The notes beneath the pieces are model-generated. The model searched no databases and was not told the origin of the DNA. It saw nothing but the letters and a program-made list of their open reading frames with translations. Of a DNA stretch of 64,000 nucleotides, positions 24,456 to 37,500 are shown piece after piece. Origin of the DNA: Thuidium tamariscinum (lineage: Eukaryota; Streptophyta; Bryopsida; Hypnales; Thuidiaceae); contig OX344756.2 in assembly GCA_947034885.2 (NCBI GenBank), positions 17,914,098-17,978,097 on the forward strand, written 5' to 3'. Position 1 is the stretch's first letter. Each line of letters begins with the position of its first letter. The position numbers and the translations under genes are program-made.

Positions 24456-24934
24456 TATACATTCACAACCACTGTACCAAAAAGGCAAAAAAGTCATTAC
24501 AAATTGGCAATCCAATCAGGCTTGAAATTGACAGTCTTCAACTTCCAACTAGAAGTTGTCCAATTTCAAGATTATAATTTTAAAAGCAATGTAACATACT
24601 CAAGCAAAATTAATTTGTTGAAGATCCATACATTTTTCTTGGCCTAGCCTCATTTCCAAAGCTTGCATCATGACTATTTTCTAGTGTGTGATCCTACCTT
24701 CACCTAATTTCAGGAAATCATAAAATCTAAACCATTCATTGGCTACTTGTCATAGGGCATTCGAGTGTGCAACCATTTCCTTGCACAAATTTCCCAAAGA
24801 ACATCAATGCAACCACAATCATATCAACTTCAGCATCATGCAACACATTGTTTGCATAGCAAGCTATTGAGGCTCATGCTTATTTTGCTTCAATTGAAAT
24901 GACATTTGTGAAGTGATGCAAGTGCTAGGTGTAC

Positions 24935-25891
24935 TTAACCCCTAAAGGACCAAATTGCGTTTTTTTGGCAACATAGCAATTTTGGGCAGCTCACTACAAA
25001 TGGAGTTTGTTTTTTTGTTTTCTTTGAAAATTTCACACAACATGTGCCCAAGGAGTAGCTTTAAGGCCCAACAATTTTCATAACTTTTGACTACATGGTT
25101 AAAAAGTTATGACATGATATGTTGTTTCCTTTGATCGGCGGGCAACTGAGGCAGCAAAAAAAACTTCTTTAAAAATTATTTTTTTAAGAAATTAAAATTT
25201 GAAATTGGTTTCTTTGATTTTTATCTAAGTGGAAACTTTTGAATCATTCCATTTCAATTAATGAGTCAAAAGTTATGAGGGTTTTTAGTTTGAGGTAGTT
25301 TGTGGCTAATTATAGAATCTCTATACTACAAAAAAAGTTTGAAATTTTTTATTTAATTCAATTTTTAATATATTTGAAAAAAAACAAAAAAATTGGGTGT
25401 ATATTGTTTAACACAACATTACAACCGTTGGGATTGTCTTCTTTTCACTCTATAAATAAATTGTTAATAGTGTAGTATTTTGACTCATTTTCTACTTCTT
25501 TCTACTTACTATTTTTTTCCTACATGTTGTACAATTCCAAATGATCTGAAAATTTTCAAGCATGTAGCCAACTTCACTTGAAAAATGAATCCAAAGAGCT
25601 ACAATCATTTTGGACATTTTCCCATACAAATATGGTCTTCTGAAGTGCAGCTGCCCAGATTTTTGCAGTGGTAGAAAAATGATTTTTGTCATTTCAAACA
25701 CTAATATCTTGCAATCTACATGGCGAAAATTGCTGAAATTTTTTCCACATCTTTTTAAACTTGTGTTCTAAAAGATCCTATGGTTATTTTTGTCCAAAAA
25801 TGTTTTCTTCTTAAGATTTGGTAGTTGTCTAAAAAATGACAGTTTTGAAGCAATTTTGGTGAAAACATAGTCAAAAACCTTTAGGGGTTAA
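24935..25891. mobile_element. TTAA-flanked CCCCTAAAGG element, intact ends, ~949 bp
   Basis: TTAA at 24935-24938, then CCCCTAAAGGACC. The right end is AACCTTTAGGGG then TTAA at 25888-25891. The inverted repeat is CCCCTAAAGG/CCTTTAGGGG. No long frame, so non-autonomous. It carries the undisturbed sequence GTAGCTTTAAGGCCCAAC, which is the empty version of the nested insertion site at 58665. Exact TTAA duplication plus CCC-start ends resembles piggyBac-type elements. Confidence 0.75.
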
Positions 25892-27357
25892 GGTGATGCA
25901 AGTAACTAAGGCCATAAGGTGGAAGCACCAAAAGTGTCAATATAATCAATTCAACATAGTTGGAGACAATTTTTCCTTAAAATAACATTTTTGGAGTATT
26001 AGTGAAAAAAAATCATGAATGTTTTAAAAAATTAGATTTTTCAAATGTGGTATGTAATTTTTATGATTTCCATTTCAATGTGCTAGCTTCCAAGACCACT
26101 AAAATTGTCGCATACTTAGGTAAATCCCAATCTGAAAACTACAAAAATCAATAGTCAATGATTTAGAGTTAAGCATTTGGAAGACACATCAATCAAAGTC
26201 TAGGGACACAATTAGGTTTAGTCTAGGGTACAAAAAAAGAAATTCGTACGCTAATGGATGTTTCTACCTTAAACTAATGCATTTAGACAAACAACAACAT
26301 GCAATCAATCACACGTAGAGTAAGTGTGCCATTAACTGCACACTGTATAAAACCAAACATCGACAGGACAAGTGCATTTTTTTGGAATTGAATCTTACAA
26401 TGACATTTAATATTCTTACCAAGTTTGAGAGCATAATAGTTTGTGTAATATTATGGAGAAGGATTTGAGTTTTGCTTGTGCGGTGATTGGCATGCCTTAC
26501 TTGAATTCAAGATGAAAGAGAAGTAGTGAGGCATCTTGGTGGAATATTCTATAAAATATTCCACCAAAGCAAAAATGCATTTCTCTCTCCCTTGCTCTCA
26601 TTATAAGGTAGGTACACCTAAAAGCACCAGTTCTTCATATTGTGCCTAGTTTCTGTTATTAGCTAGTTCAGAATTTAATGTAGTCTGTGGGCAAGTAAAA
26701 GCATGTTCTAACGCACCAAAGAACGCACGATTTGGATATCGTATGCAAAAGTTATTAACGGTCAAAGTCTATTTCTGAAAGTGCCATCTACAGTCCGCGA
26801 ACATGACTGATTTTGGAAATGTATGTGCACTATAAATGGCGCTTTTAGGAACATGGTGCTTTTGGGTGTACCTACCTTACTGGTAAGCTTGCTTGAAGAA
26901 ACATTCTTGTATCCAAAGAAATCACTACAATAAGAGTCATGAAAGATGGAGGTAAATTGAAAAAGGCAACAATAGAGGCGGTTTGTAGAGGTCAACGTAA
27001 AGTGGCCCTCACTCAGCCACATCAAGTCATTCTAAGAGTGCAAGTAATAGTAAAAGCTCCTTATTTTGTGTTTGAGTAATTTACCTAAAACATCTACCCT
27101 AGTTAATTTGGGGCCTCTGATTGCAAATATGAATTGAGGATTTACAAATTTTATCATGCATGAAAAATAAAAAAAAGTCAGCGTTTTCCCTAGTGGCTGA
27201 GCAAGGGGGTGAGTTCACCCCGGCCTCATCATTGGGAGAGGATGAGTGATGAATAATTAGTGGATGAATGAAGAATGACCTCTCAGCCTGCAACTACTTC
27301 AGTTCTTTTTCTGTGACTCACTAATTCGATTTGTGGATCATTTCATACATACTTTAT
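25892..27357. other. AT-rich intergenic DNA with one fold-back element
   Basis: Holds the inverted-repeat pair at 26604-26879 and otherwise nothing recognisable. Confidence 0.4.
26604..26879. repeat. MITE-like element with 26-nt terminal inverted repeats
   Basis: TAAGGTAGGTACACCTAAAA.. at 26604-26629 pairs with the reverse complement of 26854-26879 (..TTTTGGGTGTACCTACCTTA), with one or two mismatches. A 276-bp unit without coding sequence. Similar ends appear singly near 2760 and 30160. Confidence 0.6.
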
Positions 27358-27790
27358 TGACCTAAAGACCTATTGTTCCCTCAAGGAACAAAATGAACTT
27401 TGAGTAGGCTCTTACACTCTCAATTTTCATTGTGATTTCTTAAAACTTTTTTTTGTCTTGTGGGAATATTATTATTTTTTTCAATTGGTGCCTAAAAGCA
27501 AAAATTCTGCGATGCTAATCCCAAAACATGCTCCATTGGGCAAGACCAAAAATTCATCATAAATTATCAGTTAGAATTTTGTTTTGCCAATCAAATGATG
27601 TTTTTTAGAAGGGTGGATTTTTTTTGTAGTGGAAATTTCAATGAGTAGGTGAGCTTTCTCACTTGGATTACAACTTCAAAATCTAAACTTAAACTAAGTG
27701 TAGAACCAAGAGAAACAAAGAACAAACCTACTTCAAAGCATTTATCTTCTATTTTTTCTTTTGAAATATAAAATAGTTCAATTTTCTTTA
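27358..27790. repeat. degraded head of a CCCTAAA-type element
   Basis: CCTAAAGACCTATTGTTCCC..ACAAAATGAACTTTGAG aligns with the first ~100 bp of the element at 20101. The matching tail is not found; the minisatellite that follows has obscured it. Confidence 0.4.
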
Positions 27791-27793
27791 AAC

Positions 27794-27858
<65 letters not shown>

Positions 27859-28163
27859 CAGTAATATATATAGTAATATATAGTAATATATATAGTAATA
27901 TATAGTAATATATATAGTAATATATAGTAATATATATAGTAATATATAGTAATATATATAGTAATATATAGTAATATATAGTAATATATAGTAATATATA
28001 TAGTAATATATAGTAATATATATAGTAATATATATAGTAATATATATAGTAATATATATAGTAATATATATAGTAATAGATAGTAATATATAGTAATATA
28101 TAGTAATATGTAGTAATATATAGTAATATGTAGTAATATATATATATATATATATAGTAATAT
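27791..28163. repeat. TA / TAGTAATATA minisatellite
   Basis: A (TA)n run with AAATAAATAAATA interruptions (27791-27853) passes into about 25 tandem units of TAGTAATATA with optional extra TATA, giving 10-bp and 14-bp alternation, to 28163. Its minus strand reads as a long Tyr/Ile/Leu frame, an artefact of the repeat. Confidence 0.95.
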
Positions 28164-28598
28164 ACTTCTTCTTATATATTCTTTAATAAAATATAATTTC
28201 AAATAATTTTTTTATATTAGAAGAATCATTTTCAAAATTGATAATTTGGATTTTAGGTTTTTTAAGATTTAAAAAAATTTTAATTCTATTTTGAACAAAG
28301 TTTGTGTGATTTGTCAAGTCTAAACAAGAAAATTGAAGAAAAAATACCAATGGAACAACAAATCCAATCCCCCCAAAATATGAGTGGCAAACAATTTGAC
28401 ATTATATATATATATATATTTGTACAAAATATCTATTAAGGATCTTGAAGAAATCTTAAGTATGTTTGTGCAACAAAAGCCACCATTAGAAAAAGGGTTG
28501 CTTTGTAATGTAAAATTTTTGAGTGATAAAGAGCCCTCTCAATTCACTAATTGAACTAAAATTTGCATGATGGGCTCAAATGTTTGTCATATTTATCC

Positions 28599-28742
28599 AA
28601 TCCATCTCCACGGCTTCATCTTTGTTATTTATTTCATCTCCAAAACTTCATTTCCATTATTCAATCCATCTCTACAACTTCATTTCCACTATTCAATCCA
28701 TCTCTACAATGTCATTTCTATTATCCAATCTATATCCATAAT
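28599..28742. repeat. ~32-bp tandem repeat, about four units
   Basis: Unit CAATCCATCTCTACAACTTC plus ATTTCCATTATT repeats about four times with substitutions. Frames across it are repeat-derived. Confidence 0.75.
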
Positions 28743-30559
28743 TTTTTGTCTTGGTCATAGAAAATGGCTAGCACATGCTTCTTACAAATTTCCACACACC
28801 AAGCAACTACTATCAACTTTTAGTAGTCATTTGTGGTTGTTATAATGAGGATGTAGACTACCTCATATCCACTTCAATTTTAACTGAAATTTGAAAAAAA
28901 AAACCCACCTAGAATCAATGTCTCTTAATGGGTTCAATAGTCCCTTGTAATGATGAAAAAAATGAGTTATGAAATTAAAATATCTATCAATAATGGATTT
29001 AATTACAAATGTAAGTACTTTATTGATTTCAATTTATTCTTTGGAATGATTTGCAATAAAATTTGGTTGAAGTTTATTCCATAAGTTATTGAAAAGATTA
29101 AGCATTGCAATTTCTTTTTAATTCATTTCTAATCATGTTGCTAATTCTTGATTGTAGAGCTTCATAATCCAAGTTGCAAGCTAATGAACAATGCATCAAG
29201 AATCCTTCAAGTAGCAAAGAGCATTTGGTAGTAGTGTAGAGGATATCAACAAGATGTTAGAACAATTCAAGCAATGTCTTCAAATTTCCTATCAACGGCA
29301 AATTGAAAAGGTTTTCAAATAAATTAGAAGAGAGTCAAATTTAATGAAGTCTTGAAGTCATATAGACTTTCGATGGTCAATTAAATAGAATATTTCATCA
29401 TATTTGTTGAATCAAATTGGAGGTTTAAAAGCAATATACAAATTGATGAACTATGAATTTGTAGAATTAGATGGAAATAAAGGTAACAATGAAAACCTTA
29501 ATTTTGTAATTGAAATTGAAAATACATTTTCAAAGAAGAAAATATGAATTGAAGACACAGCATACTATATTATTTGGATTCTAACATATGGAGTTTGTAG
29601 TTCTAGTAATTATTTTAATTTTCAAATTAAAAAAATTCAACATATAATAAAAAGAGATCTTGTCAAGCTTCTTTTTTTTTTAGTGGAAATCAAATACCAA
29701 AAATGGTGATAGTAGTGAACAATCAAGGTTGACTAAAGGGCATTCACTTTTTGGGTGCATAGACATTTAGGTGTTAACTGAATTCCATTGACATGTTTGT
29801 AGAGCAATTCCTTTATCCATGTTTTTCAATATACTTGTAATTTTTATAAGCAAATCAACCTTCAAACAACCCCTTCCATTTCAAAAGGTAGAACTTCTTA
29901 TTAGAGTAATTTTTCAAAAATCAACTTTTGTTTGTTTATTTAAATTTTGTTGACATTGATAGCTAATTATAAGAATATTACATATGAATGGATGTTCATG
30001 AACAAAGTGCTCCGGGAAACTAAGAGAGTAAGAAAAATTGTCTAAAATCCTTATATGCACTATTTAAATTTCTTATTGTTTCATTTGTGTGCATTCCCTT
30101 GTAACATTAGAAAATGTAAAATGTTGTATTGAAAATATAATTTTCTTAAAGGAGTATATAAGGTAAATCTACCTATGATGGACTAAATGACATTTAGCCG
30201 ATCACAAACAAAAATATTTTAATAAAGCATATTTTGAATTTGGGTAAGTATACCACTAATACAATTTGGCCTATGATGGGTTGAATGACATTTGCCTTGT
30301 GATAGGTACACTTAGAAAGACCCGTGGAGTTTCCCTATATGACTAATATTTAACCTTATAATTCTTCGATTGTGATTTGATATATGAATTGTGTTACATT
30401 GTTATTTATATACTATTATGATCATTAATTTATTTTGCATTCAAAAGTAATTAGTCAATATTTTTATGATCAAATACCACTATATTCATTTTATACTATA
30501 TGGCCGCAAAGGGCTTTTAAGTATTTTTTAGGGTTAACCAATTTGGATGATAGAACTGA
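28743..30559. other. AT-rich intergenic DNA
   Basis: No gene seen. 30155-30330 contains two imperfect direct copies of a motif with CTATGATGG.TNAATGACATTT, likely repeat debris. Confidence 0.35.
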
Positions 30560-30961
30560 GTGTGTGATATTAGAGTAGACTAGGGTGGCCCGTGCCATTG
30601 CCACGGTCTAAAAGAAAAGAAAAAAATATTTTTATTTCTTTAAAAGTCATAACAACTTTGCCCATGACTAAAGGACTCACAGTCCGGGAAAACAACAGAA
30701 TAAATAATTTTCTAATTTTTTTAATGTATAGAAACTTCAAAATTCAATAACTTTCATGCCGTAGGTTGGAACACCATGAATCAAAGCCTGTGCACCCCTC
30801 CTCGCCGAGGGCTTTCCGGCGGTACCAAACACGCACACAGGAGACTCACGGTCCGGGAGATCTCAACATAACAAACATCCAAACAAACATCCAAACAAAC
30901 AGCGTATCTTCATAGGGGGATAACATAAGTATCTAGTGAGAGACCCGGGTGTGTGATATTA
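30560..30961. mobile_element. 376-bp insertion with 13-bp target-site duplication
   Basis: GTGTGTGATATTA is present exactly at 30560-30572 and at 30949-30961. The enclosed 30573-30948 starts GAGTAGACTAGGGTGGCCCG and ends AGTGAGAGACCCGGG. It is a copy of the dispersed repeat at 24060-24290. A 13-bp duplication fits a retroposon made by target-primed reverse transcription, but no poly-A tail or Pol III boxes are seen. Confidence 0.7.
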
Positions 30962-31183
30962 CCGCAGACAAGCAGATATTTGAGAAGTTGATACAGTCCA
31001 AGGAGTCCACATCAGCAAGTCCAACTGGACTAATTTTCTGATAAAAGTGGGACGAGGTGGACTCCGTTGACTCAATCTCTCCCCGTCGCGGATCAGTCTG
31101 AATAACTTAATCTCCGTTTCAATCTTCGCATTTGCAAAAGAATCGGTGTCCGTGATGATCCGGAGGTCTTCAGTGAGCTGCAT
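30959..31183 (-). CDS. hypothetical 74-residue ORF, divergent from TDP1
   Basis: Begins MQLTEDLRIITDTDSFANAK and ends CLR, with balanced codon use, 385 bp from the TDP1 start on the other strand. Its stop codon lies in the target duplication of the neighbouring 376-bp insertion, so the native stop was kept. No domain recognised. It may be a first exon or leader transcript sharing the bidirectional promoter. Confidence 0.25.
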   Translation of the reverse strand: MQLTEDLRIITDTDSFANAKIETEIKLFRLIRDGERLSQRSPPRPTFIRKLVQLDLLMWTPWTVSTSQISACLR

Positions 31184-31567
31184 AGGGGAGTCTGCATTTC
31201 AATGCCCCTTCTCGTGACCTTCTCGTCCGAGAAGTCTTAGGGTTTCGTGGAAGAGAATGGACCCAACTTCGTGAGGTGCGACAGGGACAATTGATGGACA
31301 AGGGCGTCGAATTACCGACGCGAAATGGATTCTCTTCTTTTCTTTTCGTGATTTGTAAGAATGGATGCAGATTGAAAAAACAAAAATTTAAGCCTGGTTA
31401 TGCAGTGATATTTTTTATGTAGAATTTTTCTAGTGTTCGAGTAATCTGCAAGGAGAGAAGCCGGATCGTTGATTAGCAGAATTAGTACTCGCAGCAATGC
31501 GAGGATTCTGTTTGATCTAATTTAAAGTTTGGATACTTTGTTTTGAAGCGAATGATCCTCCACTGCG
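31184..31567 (+). promoter_or_regulatory. TDP1 promoter / 5' leader, possibly bidirectional
   Basis: GC-richer than the flanks. It contains a telobox on the minus strand (AAACCCTAAG, near 31238), an element common in promoters of plant housekeeping and DNA-metabolism genes. The transcription start is not determined. Confidence 0.4.
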
Positions 31568-34500
31568 ATGTCCAACTCTCAGGTACAAACTTTTACGTGC
31601 TAACAGATTTGCATTTCAGCCATGGAGTATAGCCAGGGTTTCTGGAAAACTGAATAAAATGTTTTCCGGTTCTATTCCTCGATGTCTTGTTCAATAACAA
31701 TTTGGAAGTTTTTAAACCTTTTTCAATTTGTTATGTGCTATTACACCTTCAAATGAGAGAGTCTTTGAGAGCAACGTCGAGAATAACGCAGACTAAAGCA
31801 ATTAATAATGTCGATACAACTGAAGTACAAAAGACTAAACCTGGGAATATTTACAACTGAAGATTCTTGTATATATATACAACGTTGTATGATGCCTTAA
31901 ATAGTAGGTCTATGGAACGACAAAAGGTTTTGATAGACTAGAAATGTATCCCAGGTTTAGCATTTTGGTCATGGTGTATGACGCGTAAGTTTCTAGGTCT
32001 GTGGAACGAGGCAAGATTTAGGGGAAGAATAAGTGCATTCCATTGCGGGTGTCATCCTACATTATTACGCGATCTGTGACATCTATTTGATGTATTTTTT
32101 TCTCGATCGCTTAACTAATGCTTACACATTTTCATTAGTTCTGGGATTGTTAAATAATGTTCTCAAACGAGGGTTGTGAATATTGTTTCTGTGCAACAGA
32201 ATCAGCTGGGATTTTTACAAGCACTGGAAGACGATGGCAGCACCTTGAAGAGTAGTGTGCTGCCAGTTCCTCTCTTCAAGGGTCAGAACTCCATTGGTCG
32301 AGACGATTTAGTGTCTGCAAGCAAGCAAGTGAGCCGGAAGCACGTGGTCCTCAATGCTTCCTCGGATGGAATCTTTGAACTCTCAGTAGTACGTCTTTCT
32401 TGTTGTGATCTTTCTTCACGAACCCCCCAGAAAAATTTATTTCTCGTTTTAAAGAAAGGACGCTGTCGTAAGGATTTAGGGTTTAGGGTTTCAACCGAGG
32501 TTTTGGTCCTTCTCGCATGTGCGAAGATATGTTTTTTCTGGCTTGGGTGTCCTTACATTCTTCTGAACAGACTGAAGTCTGAATTCAAAGTCAATCTGAT
32601 GTTTTAAAGATAAAGCCTGGCAATTTGACGAGGTATGCTGTCTCTGGTTTTTGGCGATGGTTGTGTAGGATGGGCAAAATCCTGTGGTGATCCACTCTGG
32701 TTCGGTGAAGAGAAAGCTTCTTCCAAACACAAGGACTTCTGTAGCAAGTGGAGATATTATTGAATTCCTACCGGGCAAGTTGCCATACAAGCTCGTCGTT
32801 TTGGAACCCACTCAAACAAATGAGCTGGTACTAGTCCATTCAAGTCTTGATGTGCAGCAGAATGTGAGCACCACGCAAATTGAGATTTGCCAGCTATCAG
32901 ATTCAAGGTCGTCGGAAATTCTCCTACAAGAGCATGAAACCTCAGTAACCACGCAGAAACGAGAGTTGGAAGCTGGACTTATTGAGGATGAGCAAGTTGC
33001 AAAGAAACAAAAACAACAGTTGCTTGATGATGAGGCTCTTGCTCGAGCTTTACAGGTAAACAAATTGCAGGACGTTTTGGCAATATATACAAGGGCAGAA
33101 CGAAGAGCCTGATTCTGTTTTTCTACATTATAACCTCTGAATATCTATAATAAATAACTAAATAATAATTACCAAAAAATGAAATGAAATCTGCTTGGCA
33201 TTGAGTTTTGTTTAACATTACAGTCATACGCACACGAGATGGAAATTTGAGGTTGAGATATGATCAGCGGCCTTTGATTAAAATCTATGCACTGAGCTTA
33301 TGGTGAAGAATGCTACCGAAGCGGGGGTTTCCCTATCCTGAAGTCTGGATACTCTCCAGTAATTAGCGTTTCTAAACTCTGTGGTATGAAATAATCAGGA
33401 TGAGGAAGACAGGGCTGCTAGAGCGTCAATGGGTGAACATGTATCATCAACGAGTGGACAACATGTCGGCACATCCTCCTCATCTAGGAGCCCACTGGTT
33501 GTCAACAATGACGAATCTTCCTTTGGAGTAGAGTACGAAGCAGGATGCAGATCAAGCTCTACTTTTCGTTTGATGCAGGTCAAAGGCTTGCCACAGTGGG
33601 CAAACAAAGGGTGTGTGAACATTAGAGGTGTTATTCAGGTAAGGAACTTTGATGGAGGATCACAATTTTCACATTATTTTTTGCTTACTTTTATCTATTC
33701 GCCCGTTGGGGCGTCAGCGTACTTGAGTCCTACACGTCTAGTTTCTTCTCAGGTGCGTATTTTTTTTTTCATTCAGGGCGATATCCAGGTGGCCTTATTA
33801 TCCAACTACATGGTCGATATCAACTGGTTACTTGAAGGTGAGGTTCCGACGGGTGCTTCCGCCTAACCTTGACAGATTCTGTTTTCTGAAGGTCTTAATT
33901 CAGATGTGTGAGCAGTAAATTCTTGTCTGGCAATATAATTCAAGAACTTGCTATCATTTTTTCTGCCCTATTAACTTCTTGATTGGTAGTCTTGTGAGCA
34001 TATTGAGACTCTATGTGTTATTGCCTGGTCTCTTTGCTAATGATTCAAAGGAGATATATTTCTTCTCAATGTTCTTTAATTGAGAAATGTAGTAGCCACT
34101 GCTGCAAGTATGCAATCTGTTGTGATATGCACTCTCCGAAATTTTGTGCACAAGACTCTGATCCGATGACTTTGGTACGAGAACCCCTTTCACAGCTTGC
34201 CCACGCCTGAGAACTGTTCCTTCAGTGGTTGTCTTCCATGGAGAAGGGGGAGGTTCGCTTGAGCTCCTGCAGGTATGCCTTGTTAGTTTGGTTGTCACTT
34301 TGTTGTTTACTTTTTAATCCACTTTGAAGTAAGTTTGGGATTAATTCTTCTCAGACAGTGAGGCCCTTGATGTGAGTATATGTACTGGACAAGTTATAGA
34401 CTTTTGGACTTGACATTGACAAGAGCTTAGAAGACTTCATCCTTCTGACTACCAAGATTGTTTGGGTTTCTGAATGCACAGGCCAGCAAACCTAACACCT

Positions 34501-37500
34501 GGGTACTTCACAAGCCTCCACTAAGGTTGAGCTATGGCACACACCACTCCAAAGCTATGTTCCTGATTTACCCAACTGGTGTACGTATTGTTGTACACAC
34601 TGCAAATCTGATCTATGTTGACTGGAATAATAAATCTCAAGGTCTTTGGATGCAAGACTTTCCATACAAAAGCGGAGTTGGCCAGGAATCCAGACCATCT
34701 CCATTTGAGAATGATTTGGTGGAGTATTTACAAGCTCTTGAGGTTGGTTGCTCATTCACTTCGCCTGTGTTGTTGGTCTCTACACAACTTACGGCGACGT
34801 TAATTAATGTGTGTGCAAGTTCAGGAAAAATGATATTTTTTAAAATTCTTTACCTCATCTGGAGATCCTCTTCCTCCAATTTGGATTAAGATGTCTTTCT
34901 ATGTGATGGCAGTGGGGAGGGTGCATGGCAGTTGTTTCTGGAGTTGGTGAAGTCCGTGTTAATGCTGCTTTCTTTCGAAGGTTCGACTACAGCAGTGCCT
35001 TGGTAAAATTCCTGCCTCTAGTTTGTAGGATTTTCCTTGACTTCAGCGAGATCACTCCCTCTTGTGCGATAAGTAAAGAAGAGATGTGCAGGTTCCTCGT
35101 TTTGGTTGGCTCCTATATCTTCAAGCGTAGTTGATTTTCTAACCTTCTAATTTTTTGTTTTGCCGTTGACTCTTTCCAGGTCCGGCTGGTTGCCTCAGTT
35201 CCTGGGTATCATCAAGGGCGAAACTTGACCAAGTGGGGTCACTTGAAGCTTCGAACTATCTTGCAGGAGCAGTGTTTTGAGGACCAGTTTAAAGGGTCTC
35301 CTTGTGTTTATCAGGTGAGCGTGTTGACGTATCCGGCGAGAGTTGGGTTGCTGATATGATCCATAAACCCTAAACCCTAAACCCTATTCCATCTGTGGAA
35401 TCATCTGCGGAATCATCTGTGGGAAACCAAGGTCAAATACACGTTTTCTGTAATTGCTTCAGGATCAGTAAGGGGACCGAAGTTTAATATTTTTTTTAGT
35501 AAAGCTAATGCCCCGTGCTTGTATTCAATCCGAATTGACGGAACAAATGTAGAATGTAGACTACAACGTGCCCTTTGTGTTCAGTTTTCATCTTTAGGCT
35601 CTTTGGATGAGAAGTGGTTGGGTGAATTTGCGTCTTCGGTACAAGCGGGATCCACATTTGGAAAAGAACGACTTGGTCCTGGTCCGGTTCAGATCGTTTG
35701 GCCCACTGTGGAGGACATCCGCTGCTCTATTGAGGTACTTATGAATGTGCAATGTCCTCGAAAGTTACTGCAGTTTCATGCAAGTAAAGGTTCTAATTAT
35801 TTCAGAATCTAATGGCTACTTTTCTAATATCCTTAATGCCGTGCTCTTTTAGTGTCCTTTCAATGAACTAAGGATCCATTATTTACAGGGCTATGCTGCA
35901 GGCGGTGCTGTTCCAAGTCCACTGAAAAACGTTGATCGACCTTTTTTGTCGAAGTACTGGTCTCGGTGGCAAGCTGATCATACAGGTAGAAGGTATGCTG
36001 TACCTACCTCACTCATATCTGAGTTTTTCTCTATTGGTTCTTTGACTCTTGTCTTCCCTAGATTTCCAGAAGCATCTTTGTTAACGGAGGCTTTAAGTTC
36101 TTTGCAAAACCTTTCTAACATATCTTGTTCATTTCAATTATTTAATAGAATATGCATGCCTATGTCAAGCATTGAGTTTGTCATCACCTGAGACTAAGTG
36201 CGATTCTTTGTTGGCAATGATACAGCCGTGCTATTCCCCACATTAAGACATTTGTGCGTTACAATGACCAAAGCCTTGCGTAAGACTTCATTGCTCTCTT
36301 GCTCTGAACATTCTCCAGATATGTGTTGAGGGATCAAGATTACTTGTTTAATATCTGCAGATTGGTGCCTAATTGTTACACCTAGATTTTCATTTGATCT
36401 TCATCAAATTTTCCTTCATCATTTTATTACAGATGACTTAGTATTATGCAGTTCTATAGTATCGTGAGCAGCAGCTATTATTCACAGATCGATGACCCTC
36501 TTGACTGCAAGCAATTTTTTTTGGGTTCTTAAAACGAAAACCTGGAACTCTAGACTTTTGTACGTGATAAGTGGTGACTTCAATTTTTCTAGTAGGAAAT
36601 TTTTTGACTCTTGATCATCTCTTTTCTTTGCAGATGGTTCTTGTTGACGTCATCGAATCTGAGCAAGGCTGCATGGGGAGCTTTTCAGAAAAACGGATCA
36701 CAGCTCATGATCAGATCCTACGAGGTTTCCACGTCTGTCATGTATCTGTTTCATTGCTGCAATGAATTCATGAACATTTGTGAATCTTATTATGGCAGAA
36801 CACTAGAGGAAACTTGAAGACCTGATTCGCAATCTTCTGCATGGCTAGCCAAGGGACCTTCAAATTTTGACCTTTTTTTTTAAACACTGCGATTATTGAT
36901 CTATGGAGGTGTCAAATTTTGCAGCTAGGTGTCCTATTCTTGCCTTCTCTTGTTGGGATCAACTCAAGTGCCACTCCCTTCTCGTGCACCTATAGCTCCT
37001 CTGTTCTGGTAAGTGAATTTTTCAAACTGTTGATGTCAAGCTTCTTCTTCAAAACAGGCCTTAATATATAGATATTGAAATGTAGATGTATTCACTCCCA
37101 TACACTTCCCAAAATCACCATTTGAAAATGACTGCAGAAGTATTTGTTCCAAAAAAACTGTCTTTGAAATTGTTAACATTTCCTTGGAGACTTCACCCTT
37201 CTTGTAGCTTACGTTCACATCTTTTTCGTAGTAAGTTACGTGTGTTTACTTTACATGTTGATTTGCTATGACGATGCTGTGGATGAGTGTTTGGGTCTAG
37301 ATATTCTGGTTTTCTTTGGACCTGGTAAAAACTTATTAGGCTGGGCTATCTTGGCCATCTCGCTGATTAATTTATGTCTTCACTTCCATGTAGTCCATCT
37401 TCTGGTGCCTGGTAGTCCTGGATTTTATTTTAGTGCTCAAGAGAATTGCTAAACATGTTAATTTTTAATTTTAGTATGACGCAACCTGTTATGGTGCAGC

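Noticed and set aside
27591..28202. 203-codon frame on the minus strand rich in Tyr, Ile and Leu
   Set aside because: It is the translation of the TA/TAGTAATATA minisatellite; no sequence complexity.
35364..35386. Chromosome-end or fusion site from telomere-type repeats
   Set aside because: Only three units inside an intact TDP1 intron; too short for a fusion scar.
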